Of a stretch of DNA of 6,015 nt, positions 1-5,888 are shown piece after piece; within the stretch, counting starts at the first letter, position 1; every line of letters begins with the position of its first letter. Origin of the DNA: an uncultured Collinsella sp. (lineage in GTDB: Bacteria > Actinomycetota > Coriobacteriia > Coriobacteriales > Coriobacteriaceae); assembly GCA_959020035.1 (NCBI GenBank), contig CAUEQX010000111.1, positions 1 through 6,015 of the forward strand, written 5' to 3'. The notes below the pieces were generated by a model. The model had not been told where the DNA came from and ran no database searches. It saw nothing but the letters and a program-made list of their open reading frames with translations. Made by a program: the position numbers and the translations under genes.

Positions 1-147
1 GAAGGGAGCGCTCCCGCAAACTGCCTCTTGACAACTTATAGGAGCGTCGGTTTTGATTTCGTGAAAAACGGCATGGTTGAGGGTAACCGGCCAAACGTAG
101 TAGATAGGCCCATTTCATGGCAAGCGAATCAACCCTCGGGTACCGTA
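1..147. other. Non-coding tail downstream of rsmB
   Basis: No credible gene. It contains a perfect 12-base palindrome GGGAGCGCTCCC (4-15), a second GGAGCG at 41-46, TTGACA on the plus strand (28-33), and TATAAG on the minus strand nearby. There is also a tiny inverted repeat around 108-122, with no T-run terminator. It is less GC-rich than the genes. It could be the leader of the next minus-strand gene outside the window or part of a dispersed repeat; neither can be shown here. Confidence 0.35.
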
Positions 148-1548
148 TTAGTTGCGGACCAGGCGGGCGCAGAAGTGGCCGTCGTAGGAGTCGGCGTTTA
201 TGGGGACGCTTTGGAAGAGGCCGCGGTCGTTTTGGCGTACGGAAACGAGCTTCTTGGCCTGGGCAAACTCGGGAAGCTGCAGAATCTGGGCTTCGGAGAG
301 CGGCGCCACGGTAAAGCCGGCGCCCTCGGGAGAGGCCAGGAAGGCATCCACGACCTGCGCGTTCTCTTCGTTAAAAACCGAGCAGGTGGCGTAGATGAGC
401 TCACCGCCGGCAGCCACGCGCGCGGCTGCTTCCTTGAGCATCGTCAGCTGCAGCTTGGGCAGCTCAGTCGTAACGTCATTCTCGGTCAGGCGCCACGGAA
501 TCTCGGGGTGGCGACGCATGGTGCCGGTGCCAGAGCACGGCGCATCGATAAACACCGTGTCGAACAGGGCAGGCTCGCCGAGCATGGCATCAAACGACGT
601 GAGCACTTCATTGAGCTCGCAGGCATCGCCCGACACCGTACGAACGCCCGAGATGCCCGCCTTATGCAGGCGCGCGAGATTCTGATCGCACTTACGATCG
701 TGCAAATCGAGCGCGGTATGCTGACGCTCGTACCCGGCGCGCTTGGCCTGGCACATCATCACATAGGTCTTGGTGCCGCGACCGGCGCCAATCTCCAGGC
801 AACGACCGGGACGTGTCGCGGCAGTAGCGATAAGCTGAGCGTTGAGGTCCGAGGCAACCGCGGCAGCACGCTCAAACACGCCCGATGCAACCGTGACCTG
901 CGCATCGACCGGAGCATGGCAACCCGGGAAGACAGGCGCAACGAGCTGCGAGATATACGGGTCGGCCTTGGTCGCAAACGCATTCTCGTGCAGTGCAAGC
1001 GGCGCAGGCGCCAGGTTACCGGCAAAGTTGAGCGCGCCCTCGGGCGTATCGAACGAGGCCATAATACGAGCGCACAGCCAGCGAGGAAGACCCATCAAAC
1101 GCGAAAGGCGAACCAGGCGGCGCTCGGACTCATCCACGTCGGATGCCGTGGCAAAGTCCTCAACGTTGTCCGCAACCTTGTGCAGCACCGCGTTAGCCAG
1201 GCCCGCGGCAGACTTAGCACCGCTACGAACCAACTCAACACCCTGACTCACGGCAACGCGGCCCGGCGTATGCAGATAGAGCATCTCGAAGGCCGAGATG
1301 CGAAGCGCCATGCGCACGCGCGGCGCAACCTTTTTGGGCTTATCCAAAAACTGATCAAGCAACTCATCCAAAATGCCCTGCGTGGCGGCAACACCGAGCG
1401 CTAAACGTGCGGCAAAAGCGGAATCGCGCTGGTCAATGGCCTTGGCGGAAGCACGGGAAGACAACACGTCGCGCGCATACATACCGCGGCGATCGGCCTC
1501 CATCAACACATCGAGCGCAAGCTTGCGCGCGGGAGAAAGCTTGCTCAT
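148..1548 (-). CDS. rsmB: 16S rRNA (cytosine-967-C5)-methyltransferase RsmB
   Basis: Methylates C5 of a cytosine in 16S rRNA (C967 in E. coli) using S-adenosylmethionine. Residues 1 to about 140 form the NusB-like RNA-binding domain typical of RsmB/Sun, and about 210-466 the Rossmann methyltransferase domain. Visible motifs: motif I LEIGAGRGTKT (251-261), motif IV DAPCSGTG (335-342, C338) and motif VI YATCSVFNEEN (386-396, C389). In this family the motif VI cysteine is the nucleophile and the motif IV cysteine helps release the product; both are kept. Motif I differs from the common AAPGGKT form. I chose the ATG at 1548 because it overlaps the fmt stop (ATGA), has GGGGTG seven bases upstream, and begins the family-like MSKLSPARKLALDVL. 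A GTG at 1563 would add only five residues. No clear terminator follows the stop. Confidence 0.93.
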   Translation of the reverse strand: MSKLSPARKLALDVLMEADRRGMYARDVLSSRASAKAIDQRDSAFAARLALGVAATQGILDELLDQFLDKPKKVAPRVRMALRISAFEMLYLHTPGRVAVSQGVELVRSGAKSAAGLANAVLHKVADNVEDFATASDVDESERRLVRLSRLMGLPRWLCARIMASFDTPEGALNFAGNLAPAPLALHENAFATKADPYISQLVAPVFPGCHAPVDAQVTVASGVFERAAAVASDLNAQLIATAATRPGRCLEIGAGRGTKTYVMMCQAKRAGYERQHTALDLHDRKCDQNLARLHKAGISGVRTVSGDACELNEVLTSFDAMLGEPALFDTVFIDAPCSGTGTMRRHPEIPWRLTENDVTTELPKLQLTMLKEAAARVAAGGELIYATCSVFNEENAQVVDAFLASPEGAGFTVAPLSEAQILQLPEFAQAKKLVSVRQNDRGLFQSVPINADSYDGHFCARLVRN

Positions 1549-2465
1549 GACAAAACACCCCACGTCAGATCGGCACCCTGCAGGCCGGCAGCCCAGGCAG
1601 AAGCAGTCATGGCACGCTTGCCATCGGGCTTAACCTCAAGCAGTTCAACCGCGCCATCGGAAAGGCCCAGGTAAACACGCTTGCTCTTGACGGCAACAGT
1701 ACCCTCGCCAAGCGACACATCAGCCGGCGCGGCATCGAGCACGCGAACCGTCTTGCCAGCGATCACACAACGAGCGGGCGCGGTGTCGGACGAAGCGAGC
1801 ACATGACGCACGCAATCGAGAGCCGCCATCTGCGGATCCAGACGCATCTCCTGCTTGGAAATCTTGGCAGCATGAGTGACGAGCGACTCATCCTGCTCAG
1901 TCCAAACAGCCGAGCCATCGGCAAGCGAGGGAAGCGTATCGGCAAGCAGTTTGCCGCCCAGCTCGCCAAGCTCCATCGTGAGCGCCTCGGCATGCTTACC
2001 GGAAACCGACGTCGAGGCCTGCGCGCAATAAGCGCCCGTATCCACGCCATGCCCAATGCGCATAATGGAAACACCGGCAACCTCGTCACCAGCAAGAATG
2101 GCACGCTGAATAGGAGCAGCGCCACGCCAACGAGGCAGCAGCGAAGCATTAACATTCACAATACCAAGCGGCGCCATATGCAGCACCTCATCAGGCAAAA
2201 TGCAGCCATAGGCAGCCACACAGAAAATATCAGCCTGGGCAGCTTGGAGCGTCTCAACAACCTCAGGCGTCATACGATTAGCCTCAACGACCGGCAACCC
2301 CAGCTCAAGCGCCTTAGCCTTAACAGGAGACGGCTCAAGCTTCTTACCACGCCCACGAACAGCATCGGGACGAGTAACAACAAGCGCAATCTCATTCCCA
2401 GCCGCAACAAGCGAAGTCAACGAAGGCACAGCAAAATCAGGCGTACCCATAAACACAATACGCAT
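1545..2465 (-). CDS. fmt: Methionyl-tRNA formyltransferase (catalytic His replaced by Asn)
   Basis: Transfers a formyl group from 10-formyltetrahydrofolate to the methionine on initiator tRNA. The 306 residues match the usual length. The N-terminus MRIVFMGTPDFAVPSL, GRGKKLEPSPVK (38-49), AAYGCILP (84-91), SLLPRWRGAAPIQ (108-120) and GVDTG (140-144) identify the family, and a C-terminal tRNA-binding domain follows from about residue 205. Aligned to E. coli Fmt, the catalytic triad Asn106-His108-Asp144 corresponds here to N104, N106 and D142, so the histidine is asparagine (codon AAT at 2150-2148). The inter-domain stretch near 219-235 also lacks the NPWP-like motif of E. coli. Codons in the 5' half end in T or A more often than in priA. 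The stop overlaps the rsmB start as ATGA. Identity is certain; whether activity is normal is open. Confidence 0.95.
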   Translation of the reverse strand: MRIVFMGTPDFAVPSLTSLVAAGNEIALVVTRPDAVRGRGKKLEPSPVKAKALELGLPVVEANRMTPEVVETLQAAQADIFCVAAYGCILPDEVLHMAPLGIVNVNASLLPRWRGAAPIQRAILAGDEVAGVSIMRIGHGVDTGAYCAQASTSVSGKHAEALTMELGELGGKLLADTLPSLADGSAVWTEQDESLVTHAAKISKQEMRLDPQMAALDCVRHVLASSDTAPARCVIAGKTVRVLDAAPADVSLGEGTVAVKSKRVYLGLSDGAVELLEVKPDGKRAMTASAWAAGLQGADLTWGVLS

Positions 2466-2474
2466 AAAGAACGT

Positions 2475-2482
2475 CTCCCCTC
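2475..2482 (-). promoter_or_regulatory. Ribosome binding site of fmt
   Basis: GAGGGGAG on the minus strand, nine bases before the fmt ATG at 2465. It fits the start where the family's conserved MRIVFMGTPDF begins. Confidence 0.6.
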
Positions 2483-2579
2483 AACCAAAGCCGAGACGGC
2501 TACAAATAACAGCGGAAAGCCAAGTACCAAGCCCATCCGCAATAACAATTCAACAAGAACAAATATACCCAAAACCAAA
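2483..2579 (-). promoter_or_regulatory. AT-rich leader upstream of fmt, possible promoter region
   Basis: Between the terminator and the fmt ribosome binding site the sequence is markedly richer in A and T than the flanking genes, as expected if fmt-rsmB has its own promoter. A weak -10-like TATATT occurs on the minus strand at 2567-2562, but no convincing -35 stands at 17 bases. Only the region is proposed, not an exact promoter. Confidence 0.3.
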
Positions 2580-2608
2580 GAAAGAGCCGCAATAAAAGCA
2601 GCTCTTTC
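2565..2608 (-). terminator. Probable intrinsic terminator of the priA-def unit
   Basis: On the minus strand GAAAGAGC (2608-2601) followed by TGC pairs with GCG then GCTCTTTC (2587-2580). This gives an 11-pair stem with one internal U-G wobble and a seven-base loop (2591-2597). The next bases are TTTGGTTTT, an interrupted T run. The U-G pair is a mismatch on the plus strand, which supports minus-strand function. It lies 184 bases past the def stop, beyond the palindrome. This is consistent with a palindrome inserted between gene and terminator, although other histories are possible. Confidence 0.65.
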
Positions 2609-2640
2609 AGTAAAGCACCTATCAGCGAAGACGCCCCTCC

Positions 2641-2673
2641 CTGGCCCGACGGCACCCGGGCGAACCGAGCCAG
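2641..2673 (-). other. Second hairpin in the def 3' region
   Basis: On the minus strand CTGGC (2673-2669) pairs with GCCAG (2645-2641). The stem can extend to about ten pairs by using G-U wobbles that would be mismatches on the plus strand. This strand bias suggests structure in the minus-strand RNA. No T run follows. It could be incidental in such GC-rich sequence. Confidence 0.3.
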
Positions 2674-2682
2674 AACAACGCA

Positions 2683-2783
2683 GTCCCCGGTGCTGAGCGC
2701 CCACATATCGTCCCGCGCGCAGTTTCGCAGCGCAGCGAGAATGTTTGAGCACGGGATGATATGTGGGCGCTCAGCACCGGGAC
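2683..2783. repeat. Long near-perfect palindrome downstream of def
   Basis: Arms 2686-2709 and 2758-2781 are exact reverse complements over 24 bases. The pairing continues inward to 2718/2749 with two non-Watson-Crick positions (2710/2757 and 2716/2751), and outward to 2683/2783 past one bulged base. About 30 bases remain as the loop, and these contain a smaller imperfect inverted repeat around 2723-2742. The element starts eight bases after the def stop. Neither strand shows a T run after the stem, so it does not look like an intrinsic terminator. It resembles a REP- or MITE-like palindromic insertion, or a stabilising hairpin at the end of the priA-def message. Copies elsewhere cannot be seen from this window, and no target-site duplication is obvious. 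Confidence 0.75.
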
Positions 2784-2791
2784 GGTGGGAC

Positions 2792-3328
2792 CTACTCCGT
2801 CTCGCCCGGACGAGCGCCGCGGGCCAGGGCGTCCTGGTACTCCTTGACCGCCTTGATCCTCTGCATCGGCTTAAGTCGCTCGAACATGGTATTGCCGTGC
2901 AGGTGATCAATCTCGTGCTGCAGACACACGCAGAACAGGTCGCCCGTGGCCTCATAGCGAATCAGGTTGGCGTCCAGGTCATACGCCTCGACGACAACGT
3001 GATCGGGACGCTCGATCTCGCAGCTAATGCCAGGGATGGAAAGGCAGCCCTCGCTAAACGGCACCAGATGGTCGCTCTGCTCAACAATGACAGGGTTGAT
3101 GAGCACGTACGGGTCATAGTCGTTCTTGTCGCTGTAGTCGCAGTCGATGGTAACGAGCTGAATGAGCTCACCGATCTGCGGGGCAGCCAGGCCGCAACCG
3201 CCGTTGTCGAACATCATCTTCTTCATCTTCTCGGCAAGCGCCTCGATCGCCGGGGTGATCTCCTCGATGACGGCGCACTCCTGGCGCAGACGAGGGTCGG
3301 GCGACAGTACGATTCCGTTGGCTTCCAT
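2792..3328 (-). CDS. def: Peptide deformylase
   Basis: Removes the formyl group from the N-terminal methionine of new proteins at the ribosome exit, undoing what Fmt adds. All three family motifs are present (numbered from the upstream ATG at 3334): motif 1 GCGLAAPQIG (46-55), motif 2 EGCLS (95-99) and motif 3 QHEIDHLHG (139-147). They supply the metal ligands C97, H140 and H144 and the catalytic E141. Length (178 residues from the chosen ATG, 180 from the one upstream) is normal. I chose the second ATG because GAAAGGA has proper spacing only to it; the two extra residues (MA) of the longer form are not needed. def follows priA by 18 bases and is probably cotranscribed with it. It is unusually separated from fmt by a 326-base structured gap. 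Confidence 0.96.
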   Translation of the reverse strand: MEANGIVLSPDPRLRQECAVIEEITPAIEALAEKMKKMMFDNGGCGLAAPQIGELIQLVTIDCDYSDKNDYDPYVLINPVIVEQSDHLVPFSEGCLSIPGISCEIERPDHVVVEAYDLDANLIRYEATGDLFCVCLQHEIDHLHGNTMFERLKPMQRIKAVKEYQDALARGARPGETE

Positions 3329-3333
3329 GGCCA

Positions 3334-3340
3334 TCCTTTC
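3334..3340 (-). promoter_or_regulatory. Ribosome binding site deciding the def start
   Basis: GAAAGGA on the minus strand lies between the priA stop and def. It directly abuts, and by one base overlaps, the first in-frame ATG (3334). It stands five bases before the second ATG (3328), which is normal spacing. The site therefore favours the second ATG. Confidence 0.6.
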
Positions 3341-3346
3341 GGGTTG

Positions 3347-5800
3347 TTACATCAAATCATAAGCGTCGACGTCAACACTCACGCTCACGCCGCGCACGGA
3401 GCCCACCTCTTTGAGGCAGGCGTCGATATCATCAGAGACATGGTACCCTACCGGCGACTTTACAAGCAGATGGAAGCGGTAACGGTCCTTGGCTCTCTCG
3501 ATTACACATGAAGCCGGACCAAGCACCTGGGGCACGGCGCTGCCCGCCCGCAAAAAGTCGGGCGCGGCGGCATGCCAGCGACGCTTGAGGAGCTTCGCGA
3601 TGCGACCGATGTAGTCCCGCGCGTCATCCGCGTTCGTCGACCATACCAAGATGTTTGCCAAGCGCACAAACGGCGGATACAGGGCGTCGCGGCGCTGGTC
3701 CAGGTCGTAGTCGGTAAAGATCGAGCGGTCGTGCTCGGCGACGGCGCGAATGACCGGGTCCTCGGGCAGATAGGTCTGGATGATAACCTCGCCGGGGCGA
3801 TCGCCGCGGCCAGCGCGGCCCGCAACCTGCTCCAGCAGATCATAGGCGCGCTCCCCTGCTCTAAAATCGGGCAGCTTCAGCGCAAAGTCGGCATTAACCA
3901 CGCCCACGAGCGTGACCTCGGGAAAATCAAGGCCCTTGGCGATCATCTGGGTGCCCAGCAACACGGCGCAATCGGCGGCATCGAACTGCTCGAGCAGCTT
4001 TTTGTGTGCGTCCTTGCCGCGCGTGGAATCGGCGTCCATGCGAATGATGGCGACGTCGTCGGGCAGCATCTGGTGCAGTGCGTCCTCAATCTGCTGCGTA
4101 CCCAGGCCCATTTTTGCCAGGTAGCGGCTGCCGCACTTGGGACAGCGACTCGTGGGCGCCGGATAGGGCTGCACGCGCCAGGACGATCCGCAGGTGTGGC
4201 ACTGCAGCGTGTGCGTGCGCTCGTGGTACGTGAGCGCGGTGGAGCAGTGGTTGCAGGTTGGCACGCAGCCGCATTCACGGCACATAAGAAACGGCGCAAA
4301 GCCGCGACGGTTGTGCAGCAACACGGCCTTTTCGCGGCGCTCGACTACGCGCTCCAGGCCTTCCATCAGCGGTTTTGAGAACATGGAGCGGCTACCGTGC
4401 GCGAACTCGCGGCGCAGGTCGGCAATGCGAACCGTAGGCAACAAGGCGTGTCCAGGGCGCTCGGGCATCTCGACGCGCGTCCAGGTGGCGCCACCGTACG
4501 TGCCGCGGCGGAAGCGGTCGAGGGCCTCGGCCGAGGGCGTGGCGGAGCCCAGTACGAGCGGACACCGATAGCGGCGCGCCATCTCGGCAGCCACCTCGCG
4601 CGCATGGTAACGCGGGCTGGAACCCTGCTTGTAGCTGGTCTCGTGCTCCTCGTCGATGATGATGAGACCAAGGTCACTGAGCGGGCAAAAAAGCGCCGAG
4701 CGGGCGCCAACGACCACGCGGGCCGCACCGCTGGCGACCATATCCCACTGGTCCAGGCGCTCGCCGGCCGAAAGGCGCGAATGGAACACAGCGACCGTCT
4801 CGCTAAAGCGCGGGCGGAAGCGGCCGACGGTCTGGGCCGTCAGCGAGATTTCGGGCACAAGCACGCACGCTGAGCGGCCGGCCGCGAGCACGCGCTCGAT
4901 GGCAGAGAGGTAGACCTCGGTTTTGCCGGAACCAGTGACGCCGTCCACGAGCACCACGTCGCCGTGAGCATCCAGGCGAGCGCGCTCAATCTGCGCGAGC
5001 GCCTGCTGCTGGCCGTTGGTGAGTGCCACCGGGGCCTTGCCGCTCGCCGAGGACAGCGTGGTCTGCTCGCTGCAGCCACGCCAGGCGCGGCGCTCTTCCA
5101 CCACCACGACACCGCGTTTTTCGAGCGCTTTAATAGTCGCCGACATGCTGTTGTAGAGCAGGTTGAGGTCGCGCGTCGTGACCGGGCCGCATTGAAGTGC
5201 CTCGATGAGCTGACGCTGACGGACCGCCGTCTTGGGCGGCGTGTAGTCGAAACCCTCGGGCGTGAGCATGACCCAGCGGTTTTGGATGGGTTTGACGGCG
5301 GGGCGCTCAACGGTCCACACGCCGTCGTTGCCCTTGACCACGCGCGGGCTTCCACCCGGCGGCAAGAACAGGCGTAGGCACTCGGAAAGCGTTGCGACGT
5401 ACTCGCGGCTCATCCAGCGTGCGATACGGGCGGCCTCGGCGGTAAAGAGCGGCTTGCTGAGGATAGCCTCGATAGGCTTGATGCGCGCGGGATCGAGAGC
5501 CTCGTTGCCTTGCAGGTCGGCCAGCTCGGCCGCGATGTCGACGATGTAGCCCGCGGCCGCACGGTTGCCAAAGTGGACCAGGACCGTCGATCCGACCTGG
5601 GCATCGTTGGCGAATGACTGAGGAATGCCGTAGGCAAACGGCTCGGACAGCGCACGGGTCGGGATGTCGAGGACAACGCTCGCATAGGCGGCAACGGGCT
5701 CTGGCGCAGGCTCGGGCTTGACCGGGGCAGCAGCGGATGCCGGCGTCGCCGGAATCTCCTCCGGTTCCGGCGAACCAAACAGCGACAGTTGCTCGGCCAT
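3347..5800 (-). CDS. priA: Primosomal protein N' (replication restart helicase PriA)
   Basis: A superfamily 2 DNA helicase that recognises stalled or collapsed forks and reloads the replisome by way of the primosome and the replicative helicase. The 817 residues are longer than E. coli PriA (about 730), mainly through an N-terminal extension. Layout: residues 4-8 QLSLF; a Pro/Ala/Glu-rich linker to about residue 38; the 3'-DNA-end-binding domain (about 40-145); a winged helix (about 190-240); helicase lobe 1 with Walker A GVTGSGKTE (287-295) and DEEH (383-386); GSATPS (418-423); a zinc-binding insert with four CxxC pairs (C507/C510, C516/C519, C534/C537, C553/C556); GLGTQQIED (565-573); motif VI QVAGRAGRG (658-666); then the C-terminal domain. 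Walker A and DEEH are intact, so ATPase activity is expected, unlike the mycobacterial PriA proteins that lack detectable helicase motifs. The ATG has a strong ribosome binding site, and def follows within 20 bases, probably on the same transcript. Confidence 0.97.
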   Translation of the reverse strand: MAEQLSLFGSPEPEEIPATPASAAAPVKPEPAPEPVAAYASVVLDIPTRALSEPFAYGIPQSFANDAQVGSTVLVHFGNRAAAGYIVDIAAELADLQGNEALDPARIKPIEAILSKPLFTAEAARIARWMSREYVATLSECLRLFLPPGGSPRVVKGNDGVWTVERPAVKPIQNRWVMLTPEGFDYTPPKTAVRQRQLIEALQCGPVTTRDLNLLYNSMSATIKALEKRGVVVVEERRAWRGCSEQTTLSSASGKAPVALTNGQQQALAQIERARLDAHGDVVLVDGVTGSGKTEVYLSAIERVLAAGRSACVLVPEISLTAQTVGRFRPRFSETVAVFHSRLSAGERLDQWDMVASGAARVVVGARSALFCPLSDLGLIIIDEEHETSYKQGSSPRYHAREVAAEMARRYRCPLVLGSATPSAEALDRFRRGTYGGATWTRVEMPERPGHALLPTVRIADLRREFAHGSRSMFSKPLMEGLERVVERREKAVLLHNRRGFAPFLMCRECGCVPTCNHCSTALTYHERTHTLQCHTCGSSWRVQPYPAPTSRCPKCGSRYLAKMGLGTQQIEDALHQMLPDDVAIIRMDADSTRGKDAHKKLLEQFDAADCAVLLGTQMIAKGLDFPEVTLVGVVNADFALKLPDFRAGERAYDLLEQVAGRAGRGDRPGEVIIQTYLPEDPVIRAVAEHDRSIFTDYDLDQRRDALYPPFVRLANILVWSTNADDARDYIGRIAKLLKRRWHAAAPDFLRAGSAVPQVLGPASCVIERAKDRYRFHLLVKSPVGYHVSDDIDACLKEVGSVRGVSVSVDVDAYDLM
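5777..5791 (-). other. Predicted sliding-clamp-binding motif QLSLF in PriA
   Basis: Codons 4-8 of priA read QLSLF, an exact match to the bacterial beta-clamp-binding consensus QL[SD]LF known from clamp partners such as polymerases, MutS and Hda. It sits at the extreme N-terminus, followed by about 30 low-complexity Pro/Ala/Glu residues that look like a flexible tether ahead of the first folded domain. Placement and exact match favour a real motif. Binding itself is inferred. Confidence 0.5.
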
Positions 5801-5809
5801 GGCCCCAGC

Positions 5810-5816
5810 ACCTCCT
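5810..5816 (-). promoter_or_regulatory. Ribosome binding site of priA
   Basis: AGGAGGT on the minus strand, nine bases before the priA ATG at 5800. It is nearly a full complement to the 16S rRNA 3' end. It supports this ATG, and therefore the QLSLF-bearing N-terminus, as the true start. Confidence 0.85.
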
Positions 5817-5829
5817 ATCCCATACGTCT

Positions 5830-5865
5830 ACAGAAACAAGAGCCCCGCTCGGGTGAACGGGGCTC
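5830..5865 (-). terminator. Intrinsic terminator after gltX
   Basis: On the minus strand a perfect 8-bp stem (GAGCCCCG at 5865-5858 pairing with CGGGGCTC at 5847-5840) encloses a 10-base loop. It is followed at once by the T-rich run TTGTTTCTG. It lies 23 bases past the gltX stop and about 30 bases before the priA start. The plus-strand reading of the hairpin is not followed by a T run, so it points to minus-strand termination. Some read-through into priA is possible, because little room is left for a separate priA promoter. Confidence 0.85.
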
Positions 5866-5888
5866 GGATACATGCGTTTACGCAGCTG

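Noticed and set aside
28..57. Plus-strand promoter TTGACA with TTTGAT 18 bases on
   Set aside because: The -10 match is weak and nothing on the plus strand downstream is a credible gene; the -35 hexamer alone is not enough.
28..1404. 458-residue plus-strand open frame opposite rsmB
   Set aside because: It lies wholly antisense to a clearly identified methyltransferase, has no recognisable domain and is rich in Arg/Gly/Ala, as expected for a shadow frame in GC-rich DNA.
1549..1563. GTG at 1563 as the rsmB start
   Set aside because: The ATG at 1548 gives the usual ATGA overlap with fmt and a family-like N-terminus; the five extra residues are not supported.
1803..2696. 297-residue plus-strand open frame across fmt and the gap
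   Set aside because: Antisense to fmt, low-complexity Arg/Asn/Thr/Ser content, no ribosome binding site or family resemblance.
2417..2752. Minus-strand 111-residue frame with a hydrophobic stretch, between def and fmt
   Set aside because: It would start inside the palindrome loop, run through the terminator and overlap the fmt start out of frame. The hydrophobic part comes from T-rich non-coding sequence.
2690..3511. 273-residue plus-strand frame
   Set aside because: Antisense to def and the end of priA; starts within the palindrome; no family resemblance.
3572..4378. 268-residue plus-strand frame opposite priA
   Set aside because: Shadow of the priA helicase region; composition and lack of motifs argue against a gene.
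5307..5873. Minus-strand 188-residue frame overlapping the priA 5' end
   Set aside because: Out of frame with priA, begins inside the gltX terminator, and has no recognisable features.
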